DNA of 64,000 nucleotides from Nocardia sp. XZ_19_385. Its GTDB lineage: Bacteria > Actinomycetota > Actinomycetes > Mycobacteriales > Mycobacteriaceae. A program made the position numbers and the translations under genes. Below, piece by piece: positions 27,654 through 35,109 of this stretch (its first letter is position 1; each line of letters starts with the position of its first letter). Where the stretch lies: NCBI RefSeq assembly GCF_015355755.1, contig NZ_JACVEE010000003.1, positions 496,001-560,000 on the forward strand, in the 5' to 3' direction. The notes under the pieces are model-generated. The model was not told where the DNA came from. It made no database searches and worked only from the letters and a program-made list of their open reading frames with translations.

Positions 27654-28742
27654 TCATACTCCTTTCACTGGTCCGTCCGGGTGGTCCGAGAACCATCGGC
27701 CCTCGAGTTCGGGAAAGCGCTCGCGGACCTCGGGTAGCAGGTCGGGCAGCGTCAGCAACACCGAATCCGGCTGCGCCGCAAGCAGTTCGTCCGGAGAAAC
27801 AATCGGCACGTCGGTGCCCGGCATGCGCCGCCCCTGCTTGGCCGGTGACGCGTCGGCCACCGCGGTGATCAATCCGCGGTGGACGCCGGCCAGGCTGAAC
27901 AGGGCGACCGCACGCGAAGCGGCACCATAGGCGTAGACCCGAAGGCCTTGCGCGGACTGCGCTTCCAGCCAAGTGCGCAGGGCATGGGCGTGCGTGTCGG
28001 TGACCTGTTGCAGGCGTTGCAGGGCGGCCAGATCGAGATGCCGGGCCTCGGCCGACAGCGTGGCGCGCACGCTGTCGTCGGGTTCGGCGTCGCCGTGCAC
28101 CGCGGCCAGCAGCACGGTCCCGCCGTAGAGGTCGAACTCCCAGGTGGCGATCGCGCTCATCTCGGCGTCGGCCAGCAATCGCCGCAGCGCGGATAGCGAA
28201 TAGTAGGCAAAATGACCGTGCCGCAACGAATTCCACTGTCCCGCCGCGACAATCGTTGCCAGCGAATGGTACTGGAGCAGCAGTATCCCGCCAGGCGCGG
28301 TCGCCGCCGCGCGTTCGGCAAATGCCGCACGCTGATCCGGCTCGTGCATGATCCCGAAGCAATCGAGCACCACCTCCGCGGTTCCGCTCACCTCGCTGAA
28401 CCCGCGGGAGGTCAGCAGCGGCACCCACGTCCCACCGTGCGGACTCCCGAATTCGCGCACCGTCCGCCCACGCAGCAGCCCGGCGACCCGCTCGACGGCG
28501 TCGGCGGCCTGATCCCGCAACGCTTGCGGCTCCACTCCGCGCGGCTCCTCGGCCCGGGTGTCGTCTTCGGCCAGCTGTGCCAGCCCGCACTCCACGCAGA
28601 AATCCATCCGCAGCGGATGCGCTGTCTCGCTCGCGTCGATCGGCGCATCGGTGGGCGGAAAGTGGTCCGCCGCAGGCACTTTCCCCAGATCCAGGATCGG
28701 ATGCAGCGCGTCGCCCCGGCAGCCTCGGCAGGCAATCACCAC
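27654..28742 (-). CDS. C-methyltransferase-family protein with altered catalytic motif
   Basis: 362 residues in the three-part layout of sugar C-methyltransferases. A zinc-binding start has CRGC and a second CVEC pair, with LDLGKVPAADHFP. The central SAM domain has VREFGSPHGGTWVPLL and LRHGHFAYYSL. The C-terminal domain has VYAYGAASRAVALFSLAGVH and ADASPAKQGRRMPGTDVPI. Compared with the neighbour at 31809-33104, the SAM loop (EAASNDGYLL there) and the YHEH catalytic tetrad (RHGH here) are changed, so methyl transfer is doubtful. GTG 28742 is only 31 bases from the divergent epimerase-like start. Confidence 0.72.
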   Translation of the reverse strand: MVIACRGCRGDALHPILDLGKVPAADHFPPTDAPIDASETAHPLRMDFCVECGLAQLAEDDTRAEEPRGVEPQALRDQAADAVERVAGLLRGRTVREFGSPHGGTWVPLLTSRGFSEVSGTAEVVLDCFGIMHEPDQRAAFAERAAATAPGGILLLQYHSLATIVAAGQWNSLRHGHFAYYSLSALRRLLADAEMSAIATWEFDLYGGTVLLAAVHGDAEPDDSVRATLSAEARHLDLAALQRLQQVTDTHAHALRTWLEAQSAQGLRVYAYGAASRAVALFSLAGVHRGLITAVADASPAKQGRRMPGTDVPIVSPDELLAAQPDSVLLTLPDLLPEVRERFPELEGRWFSDHPDGPVKGV

Positions 28743-28773
28743 GATTCTCTCTTCCTCATGCGACGATGACCTG

Positions 28774-29334
28774 GTGCGTATCGAGCGATGCGATCTGGCG
28801 GATGTCCTGCTGCTGATCCCGCAGCCCCACCGTGACGACCGCGGCCTGTTCACCCGGACCTTCGACGCCGAGCTCTTCGACGAGTACCTGGACGTCCTGG
28901 GCGCCGCCGCGAGCTTCGTCCAGGATTCCCAATCGCGTTCCGCGCGTGGGGTTATCCGCGGCATGCACGGCCGCTCCGGGCGCGGCGAGGCGAAGCTGGT
29001 GCGCTGCGCCAACGGCGCCGTCCACGACGTCCTGGTCGACATCCGCCCCAACTCGCCGAGCTTCGGTCAGCAGCAGGCGTTCCGGCTCGACGACATCGAC
29101 TTCCACACCCTGTACGTGCCGCCCGGCTTCCTGCACGGCTTCCAGGCGCTGTCGGCCTACGCCGACGTCTGCTATCGCATCGATCGCCCGCACGACCCCG
29201 CCGAGGATCTGGGCGTCGCCTACGACGACCCGGAACTCGGCGTCGAGTGGCCGATGCCGGTGAGCATCGTCTCGGCCCGCGACGCCGCGGCTGGCAGCTG
29301 GGAGCATCTGCTCAGGACCGTGTGGAAGGGCTGA
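28774..29334 (+). CDS. dTDP-4-dehydrorhamnose 3,5-epimerase-like protein
   Basis: 186 residues of RmlC cupin type: VLLLIPQPHRDDRGLFTRTF, then RGVIRGMHGRSGRGEAKLVR with the catalytic histidine position, GAVHDVLVDIRPNSPSFGQ, YVPPGFLHGFQALSAYADV and CYRID. The pattern HGFQ....A.V.Y is that of NDP-4-keto-6-deoxyhexose epimerases. GTG 28774 is the only in-frame start near the domain and lacks a clear ribosome-binding site. The last 23 bases overlap the end of the convergent SDR gene. It most likely epimerises a keto-deoxysugar for the repeat unit; no RmlA, B or D is in the window. Confidence 0.82.
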   Translation: MRIERCDLADVLLLIPQPHRDDRGLFTRTFDAELFDEYLDVLGAAASFVQDSQSRSARGVIRGMHGRSGRGEAKLVRCANGAVHDVLVDIRPNSPSFGQQQAFRLDDIDFHTLYVPPGFLHGFQALSAYADVCYRIDRPHDPAEDLGVAYDDPELGVEWPMPVSIVSARDAAAGSWEHLLRTVWKG

Positions 29335-30388
29335 ACTTACCCACCCCGCCGCCTCCGTCGGCTGCCGTCCCCGAGCGTCTGCGCATCGACGCGTCCAGCA
29401 CGCCGCTGTCGCGCAGTTTCTCCAAGTGCGCGAGCCGGGTGAAGCGCTGGAAGAAGTCGTCGCTGGTGAGCTTTCGTGTGGTGTATTCCTGATAGAGCTG
29501 CGCCGCACCGGCGGGCACACTCCACCAGGCCTTGAACCCGAGTTCGCGACGCGCGGCCGAGAAGTCGACCCGGTAGGAGCGCGGATCGGCCCCGCTCTCT
29601 CCGGTAATCAGCAGCCGTGACCCCGGGACCGCCTCGACCACCGCTTCCGCGATCTGCGCGACCGTCAGATTGTTCTCCTCGGTGCCGACGTTGTAGGCCC
29701 GGCAGTGGATCGCCTCGATCGGTGCGGTGAGGCACGCCGCGAAGGCCCACGCGATATCTCCGGCATGCACCAGCGGCCGCCACGGCGTGCCGTCGGAGAG
29801 CACCTTCACCTCGCCGGTCAGGACCGCGTAGCCGACCAGATTGTTCAGCACGATGTCCGCGCGCAGGCGCGGTGAGAACCCGAAAGCCGTTGCGTTGCGC
29901 AGGAATACGGGGGAGAAGCTGTCATCGGCGATGGCCGCGACGTCGTCCTCCACCCGCACCTTGCTCTCGGCATAGGGCGTGAGCGGCCGCAGCGGCGCGT
30001 CCTCGGTGACCAGCTCGGCGCCGCCCGCCCCGTACACCGAGCAGGTCGAGGCGTACAGGAACCGCCGCACCCCGGCGTCTTTCGCGAGCTGAGCCAGTCG
30101 CACCGAGGCATGGTGGTTGATGTCGTAGGTGATCTGCGGGGCCAGCGCGCCCAGCGGATCATTCGACAGCGCCGCCAGATGGATCACCGCATCGAAGCCC
30201 TCCAGCTGCTCCGCGGTGACATCCCGCAGATCCACCGCGATTCCCGGCGGATCACCCGGAAGCTCACCCAGCACGCAATCTTCGAAGTATCCGGTGTCCA
30301 AGCCCACCACGTCGTGGCCGGCGGCGCGCAGCACCGGCACCATGACCGTGCCGAGGTACCCCTGGTGTCCGGTAACCAATACCCGCAT
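29312..30388 (-). CDS. NAD-dependent epimerase/dehydratase (extended SDR)
   Basis: 358 residues. MRVLVTGHQGYLGTVMVPVL carries the GxxGxxG coenzyme loop. FDAVIHLAALSNDP, YASTCSVYG and PYAESK with the YxxxK catalytic pair follow, then NNLVGYAVLTGEV and PWRPLVHAGDIAWAF. These are the features of nucleotide-sugar epimerases, dehydratases and reductases. The start directly follows the stop of the deacetylase gene (30389), so it ends a four-gene operon from 33104. A glycine-rich tail (GTAADGGGGVGKFS) is unusual and overlaps the epimerase gene on the other strand. Confidence 0.86.
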   Translation of the reverse strand: MRVLVTGHQGYLGTVMVPVLRAAGHDVVGLDTGYFEDCVLGELPGDPPGIAVDLRDVTAEQLEGFDAVIHLAALSNDPLGALAPQITYDINHHASVRLAQLAKDAGVRRFLYASTCSVYGAGGAELVTEDAPLRPLTPYAESKVRVEDDVAAIADDSFSPVFLRNATAFGFSPRLRADIVLNNLVGYAVLTGEVKVLSDGTPWRPLVHAGDIAWAFAACLTAPIEAIHCRAYNVGTEENNLTVAQIAEAVVEAVPGSRLLITGESGADPRSYRVDFSAARRELGFKAWWSVPAGAAQLYQEYTTRKLTSDDFFQRFTRLAHLEKLRDSGVLDASMRRRSGTAADGGGGVGKFSPSTRS

Positions 30389-31036
30389 TCACTTGCCTCC
30401 CAACGCGATAACGGCTTTCTCCAGGACGAACGCTTCGGCGTGCGGTGCGTGGCACTGCACGCCGCGCAGCCGGGAAAGCCCGGTGAACGCCTGCTCGTCG
30501 AACCAGTCCCGGCCGGCCTGGGACGGGTAATACTTGTGCAGCAGCCGCGCCTTCTCCTCGGCGACTTCGGTTGCCACCGGGTGGAATACGGTCGGCCGCG
30601 GGGTATCGGTCTCCCATTTGAGGATCTCGTAGCCCAGGATCAAGTGGTCCCGGAACTCCGTCGGCGCCAGCTCGGCGAGCAGCCGGTGATCCTGGTGTGC
30701 GTCCGCGCGGTGCGGCGCGAACACCAGATCGGGATCGGTGCGGCCGCGAAAGGTGTGCAGCGCGTTCTTGATTCGATCCCAATGCGCCGGCGCGCGGCCA
30801 TCGGGCACATCGAGTACGGTCAAGGTGAGATCGGCCTCCGGGCAGAACGCCCGCAAAGCCGACAGCTCCTCGTCCGCGCGCGGCGTCCCCGCACCGGAGA
30901 GCACCAGCGCGCGCACCCGCAGGCCCGGCGTGGACCGGGCCAGGGTGAGCAGGGTCGCGCCCATGCCGATCGCGACGTCGTCGCAATGCGCGCCGAGCAC
31001 CGCGATTTCCGCCACGGGCGCGGCGGAAAGGTTCAT
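30389..31036 (-). CDS. PIG-L/LmbE-family deacetylase
   Basis: 215 residues. The zinc site is read from AVLGAHCDDVAIGMGATLL, the AHxDD motif with cysteine in the middle instead of the usual proline, and from FAPHRADAHQDHRLL, the HxxDxHxDH region. The family removes N-acetyl groups from sugars such as GlcNAc conjugates. ATG 31036 shares one base with the stop of the nucleotidyltransferase gene. In a locus with an aminotransferase and GNAT domains it may unmask an amino group, or act on a lipid-linked intermediate. Confidence 0.85.
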   Translation of the reverse strand: MNLSAAPVAEIAVLGAHCDDVAIGMGATLLTLARSTPGLRVRALVLSGAGTPRADEELSALRAFCPEADLTLTVLDVPDGRAPAHWDRIKNALHTFRGRTDPDLVFAPHRADAHQDHRLLAELAPTEFRDHLILGYEILKWETDTPRPTVFHPVATEVAEEKARLLHKYYPSQAGRDWFDEQAFTGLSRLRGVQCHAPHAEAFVLEKAVIALGGK

Positions 31037-31812
31037 CACCTGTGCTGCTCCCACACCATCCACGGCCGCTTGCCGGTGCGGTAGGCGTCGTCGAGTTCGG
31101 CACGTTCCTTGAAGGTGTCGGCCGGCTTCCAGAAACCCAGATGCTGGTAGCCGAACAGCCGGCCCTGGCCCGCGAGCGCACCGCACGCGTCGGCGACCAG
31201 GTCACCACCGCGCGGCAGCAGGTCGAAGACCTCCTGGGTGAGCACGAAGTAGCCGCCGTTCTCCCACAGCGGCATCCGCGAGACCGGCATGATCTCCTTC
31301 ACCTCGCCGTTGGGGGTGAGATCCACGCAGTGGAACGACTGCTGCGGTGGCACCACCATCATGGAAGCGGCCGCGCCGGAGGCATCGAACTTGTCGATCA
31401 TCGTGTCCAGCGGTGCGTCGGTGAGCACGTCGGCGTAGTTGGCCAGGAATTTCTCGTCGCCATCGAGGTAGGTGCGCACCCGCCGGAGGCGTTCGCCGAT
31501 GGCCGATTCCACGCCGGTGTCGACGAAGGTGATGGACCAGTCGCTGATGTCCTCGCGCAGCAACTCCACCTGGCCCTCGCGGATGACGAAATCGTTGGAC
31601 ACCGACTCGTCGTAGGTGCGGAAGAAGTTCTTGATGTGGGTGGCGCCGTAGCCCAGGCACAGGATGAACTCCTTGTGCCCGTAGTGGGCGTAATAGCGCA
31701 TCACGTGCCACAGCAGTGGCCGCGGGCCGACCAGTTGCATCGGTTTGGGCAGCAGGTCGGAGCCGTCGCGCATCCGCATGCCATAGCCGCCACAGAAGAG
31801 CACTACCTTCAT
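31036..31812 (-). CDS. Glucose-1-phosphate cytidylyltransferase-like sugar nucleotidyltransferase (RfbF type)
   Basis: 258 residues, the usual length of RfbF. MKVVLFCGGYGMRMRDGS and LLPKPMQLVGPRPLLWHVMR form the nucleotide and metal site. GHKEFILCLGYGATHIKNFF, TFVDTGVESAIGERLRRVRT, LANYADVLTDAPL and FGYQHLGFWKPADTFKERAE match the CDP-glucose pyrophosphorylase pattern closely. The start overlaps the methyltransferase stop by four bases (ATGA). It would provide an activated sugar for the SDR and methyltransferase next to it. No RfbG or RfbH homologue is visible, so the finished sugar is not predictable. Confidence 0.85.
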   Translation of the reverse strand: MKVVLFCGGYGMRMRDGSDLLPKPMQLVGPRPLLWHVMRYYAHYGHKEFILCLGYGATHIKNFFRTYDESVSNDFVIREGQVELLREDISDWSITFVDTGVESAIGERLRRVRTYLDGDEKFLANYADVLTDAPLDTMIDKFDASGAAASMMVVPPQQSFHCVDLTPNGEVKEIMPVSRMPLWENGGYFVLTQEVFDLLPRGGDLVADACGALAGQGRLFGYQHLGFWKPADTFKERAELDDAYRTGKRPWMVWEQHR

Positions 31813-33104
31813 TTGCTTTCCCTCCCCGGGAAATTGGTGATTCCGGTGGACCCCTCACCGGTGGATTGGTCGGCACTGACCGTCAGGTCCGCGTGATGCA
31901 CAGTGGGCAGCGGATAGACGAGCTCGCCGCCCCATTCGCCGACATGCCGCAGCTGTGCGGTGATCTCGGCTTCCAGGTTCCACGGCAGCACCAGCACCAC
32001 ATCGGGCCGGTCCGCGTCGATTCGCTCGGGCGCGTGGATCGGAATCCGGGTGCCGGGGGTGAATCTGCCGTGCTTGTAAGGGTTTCGGTCGACTGTGTAC
32101 TCCAGCAGGTCGGGCCGGATCCCGCAATAGTTGAGCAGTGTGTTGCCCTTGCCGGGCGCGCCGTAACCGACCACCCGTTTTCCCGCCGCGCGCATGTCGA
32201 GCAGGAACCGCAGCACGTCCTGGCGGACCTGCTGGGCGTGTGGTGCGAAGCCGGCATAACCCGCGGGGGAGTGCAGGCCGGCCGCGCGCTCCATCGCCAG
32301 TACTTCCTCGACGGAGGCAGCTGGTTCGGCGACCGCCTCCGGCCGTGCCCACAGCCGGATCGAACCGCCGTGCGTGCCAAGCAGTTCCACATCGACCACG
32401 GTCAGACCGGCGGTCGCGAGCGCCCGCTGCGCGGCCAGCACCGTGTAGTACTGGAAATGCTCGTGATAGATGGTGTCGAACTGGCCGAGCCGAATCAGGT
32501 TGTAGGCGTGGTGCACCTCGATCGAGAGCCAGCCGTCGTCGGCCATCAGCGCACGGAGCGAGCGCGTGAATCCGCGCAGGTCAGGCACGTGGGCGTAGAC
32601 ATTGTTGGCGACCACCAGGTGCGCTGGACCGTGCGCATGGCGCACTTTCGCGGCCGAATCCTCGTCCAGGAACGTGGTTTCCGTGGGTACGCCAGCAGCA
32701 CGCGCGGCGGCGCCCACGTTCACCGAGGGTTCGATGCCCAGGCACGGGACGCCCGCGGCGACCAGGTGCCGCAGCAGGTAGCCGTCGTTGCTGGCGGCCT
32801 CCACGACGAAAGACTCGGAACCGAGCCCCAGCTTCGCGATGGCCTGCGTGACGAAAGATTCGGCATGGCGCACCCAGCTTTCCGAATACGACGCGAAATA
32901 GGCGTACTCGGTAAATGTTTCCTCGGGTGTGATCAGGGCCGGGATCTGCAATAAGAGGCAGTCTTCGCAGAGGCGTAGGTGCAGTGGATAGGTCGGCTCG
33001 GCAAGATCGAGTTCATCAGCCGTTAAGAACTTTTCACACGGCGGTGTGGCACCGAGGTCGAGAACGCTCGACACCCGCTCGGAATCACACAGTCGACAAC
33101 GCAT
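31809..33104 (-). CDS. Sugar C-methyltransferase (NovU/TylCIII type)
   Basis: 431 residues with intact family motifs. An N-terminal zinc domain (MRCRLCDS, then CEDCLLLQ) is followed by the SAM site VVEAASNDGYLLRHLVAAGV. The catalytic YHEH appears in QFDTIYHEHFQYYTVL, and a C-terminal Rossmann-like domain has VVGYGAPGKGNTLLNYCGI and VDRNPYKHGRFTPGTRIPI. These enzymes put a branch methyl at C3 of a 4-keto-deoxysugar. ATG 33104 heads a four-gene minus-strand operon, with the nucleotidyltransferase starting inside its stop codon. The frame is open upstream to 33299, but that region is the divergent promoter zone. Confidence 0.9.
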   Translation of the reverse strand: MRCRLCDSERVSSVLDLGATPPCEKFLTADELDLAEPTYPLHLRLCEDCLLLQIPALITPEETFTEYAYFASYSESWVRHAESFVTQAIAKLGLGSESFVVEAASNDGYLLRHLVAAGVPCLGIEPSVNVGAAARAAGVPTETTFLDEDSAAKVRHAHGPAHLVVANNVYAHVPDLRGFTRSLRALMADDGWLSIEVHHAYNLIRLGQFDTIYHEHFQYYTVLAAQRALATAGLTVVDVELLGTHGGSIRLWARPEAVAEPAASVEEVLAMERAAGLHSPAGYAGFAPHAQQVRQDVLRFLLDMRAAGKRVVGYGAPGKGNTLLNYCGIRPDLLEYTVDRNPYKHGRFTPGTRIPIHAPERIDADRPDVVLVLPWNLEAEITAQLRHVGEWGGELVYPLPTVHHADLTVSADQSTGEGSTGITNFPGRESK

Positions 33105-33594
33105 GCAGCACCCACCATCGCCGGAGAAGTTTGACGCCCGGCGCACCGCCGGCACGCCCGTTAGTTCGACTCGATCCAGTGAGACGTTACAACGAAGGCC
33201 CTGCGTGGCGGGGGCGAAATCAACTGAGTGGTAGCGGGTTCCGGACGAGTTGGGGGTGGTTCTGGCCGGTAGCATACCGACCGCTACCCGAATCCCCACC
33301 GCTCCCAGCCCCTATTGCCCAGGGGCTTCGATGCACCGAAGATCTGTCACCAGGCCATTTCTCGCGTGAAGATCATTTTCCGTGGGGGAGTAAACCGACC
33401 GGCCGAGTTTTAGCTACCCTACGGAACACTTTGCCTGCCAGATCAATCCGTAGGTGAACCCGATTGTGTTCTGTAACAATTACCGGTTGGCCGCCGAATG
33501 ACCGAACACCCCAGGCGGTTGATGCTTGCCGCGGGGACCGATCGACGGTGATCGGGGGTGACAATTCTCTCTCCCAGGGGGAGGTGCGTGTTCA
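33105..33594. promoter_or_regulatory. 490-base divergent intergenic region
   Basis: It separates the C-methyltransferase operon from the priming transferase operon, so it should hold two promoters. It is visibly less GC-rich than its flanks around 33380-33480. A strong GGGGGAGG ribosome-binding site lies just before the priming transferase start. No gene, repeat or convincing palindrome was seen. Confidence 0.5.
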
Positions 33595-35109
33595 ATGAGC
33601 TTCGAGCTCACCGACGACGACGATCTCGAGGTATCGAGACGCTCGCGAGTCTTGCCACGTTCGGAACGCGAGCGCTGGCAGGCCGAGTATGTAAGGCGCT
33701 TGGGCGCAACGGATTTCGCCGTCATCGCGGCTGCCGTGGGCCTAGCGCAGATCATCCGTTTCGGCCGTCCCGCGGCCGAGACGCTGGCCTGGCCGATGCC
33801 CTACGAGATCGGCTACACCGTGGTCTCGGCGGTGCTGGCGCTGGCCTGGATGGGGTTCCTGGCCAGCGGCAATACCCGATCGCCGCAGGTGGTCGGCAGC
33901 GGCACCGAGGAATACCGGCGCCTGGTCTCGGCCACCCTGCGCCTGTTCGGGATGATCGCGATCCTGTCGCTGATCATGCGTGTCGAATTCGCCCGCGGAT
34001 ACCTGGCAATCGCATTGCCGCTCGGGTTGTTCGGGTTGATGCTCAGCCGGCTGGGCTGGCGGGTGCACGCGCGGCGGCGGCGGCGCGAACGCGGCGAGTA
34101 CCTGGCCTCGGTGCTGGTGGTCGGTTCCCCGGAAGCGGCCAAGGCGATGGCGGGCGCGTTCTCCGAGGACCCGGCATCCGGGTATCGCGTTGTCGGCGTG
34201 TGCATCCCGGACGGTCCGGCCTCCACCACCGAATACGCACTCGCCGCCTCCGGGCGCAGCTTCTCGGTGGTCGGGGATGACCGGTCGGTCCTGGAGGCGG
34301 TGCGCCACAGCCGTGCCGACACCGTCGCGGTGACCGCCACCGACTACCTCGGTCCCGCCGAATTGCGCCGCATGGCCTGGGAACTCGACCCGCTCGGGAT
34401 AGAGCTCATCGTCACCCCGGGCGTCGTCGACATCGCCGGCACCCGGCTGACCAACCGGCTCGTCGCGGGCATGCCGATGCTGCACATCGCGAAACCGCAG
34501 TACGACCGCGCCAAGTCGACCGGCAAGGCGGTGTTCGACGTCTGCTTCGCGGGCGGGGTGCTGTTCGCCATCCTCCCGGCGCTGCTCGTGATCGCGCTGC
34601 TGGTGAAGCTCACCAGTTCGGGGCCGGTGTTCTACCTGTCGGAGCGAATCGGGCGGGGCGGCAAGCCCTTCCAGATGATCAAGTTCCGCAGCATGTACGT
34701 CGGGGCGGAGCGCGAAGCTGCAGCACTCATCGAGCAGCAGGGCGGCAACCCGCTGAACTGGAAGATGAAGGAGGATCCGCGGATCACTCCGCTCGGCCGG
34801 GTGATCCGCAAGTTCAGCCTCGACGAGCTGCCGCAATTCCTGAACGTGCTGCGCGGTGACATGAGCGTCGTCGGGCCGCGCCCGCAGGTCCAGCGCGAGG
34901 TCGACACCTACGACAAGGAGATCCGCCGCCGGTTGCTGGTGAAGCCCGGAATCACCGGGTTGTGGCAGGTCAGCGGGCGGTCGGATCTCAGCCCCGAGGA
35001 CTCGGTCCGGCTGGATCTGTCCTATGTCGAGAACTGGTCGATGGTGCTGGATCTGCTGCTCATCGCCCGTACCATCAGCGCGGTCGCCAAGGGCGAGGGA
35101 GCGTACTGA
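33595..35109 (+). CDS. Polyprenyl glycosylphosphotransferase (priming enzyme, WbaP/CpsE type)
   Basis: 504 residues. About four N-terminal transmembrane helices precede a CoA-binding-like cytosolic domain (ASVLVVGSPEAAKAMAGAFS). A fifth helix and the PGT core follow: GPVFYLSERIGRGGKPFQMI, KFRSMYVGAE, RITPLGRVIRKFSLDELPQF, NVLRGDMSVVGPRPQ and KPGITGLWQVSGRSDLSPED. All core residues look intact. The enzyme moves a sugar-1-phosphate onto undecaprenyl phosphate and so starts repeat-unit synthesis. ATG 33595 follows GGGGGAGG. Its TGA overlaps the next ATG by one base (TGATG). Confidence 0.92.
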   Translation: MSFELTDDDDLEVSRRSRVLPRSERERWQAEYVRRLGATDFAVIAAAVGLAQIIRFGRPAAETLAWPMPYEIGYTVVSAVLALAWMGFLASGNTRSPQVVGSGTEEYRRLVSATLRLFGMIAILSLIMRVEFARGYLAIALPLGLFGLMLSRLGWRVHARRRRRERGEYLASVLVVGSPEAAKAMAGAFSEDPASGYRVVGVCIPDGPASTTEYALAASGRSFSVVGDDRSVLEAVRHSRADTVAVTATDYLGPAELRRMAWELDPLGIELIVTPGVVDIAGTRLTNRLVAGMPMLHIAKPQYDRAKSTGKAVFDVCFAGGVLFAILPALLVIALLVKLTSSGPVFYLSERIGRGGKPFQMIKFRSMYVGAEREAAALIEQQGGNPLNWKMKEDPRITPLGRVIRKFSLDELPQFLNVLRGDMSVVGPRPQVQREVDTYDKEIRRRLLVKPGITGLWQVSGRSDLSPEDSVRLDLSYVENWSMVLDLLLIARTISAVAKGEGAY

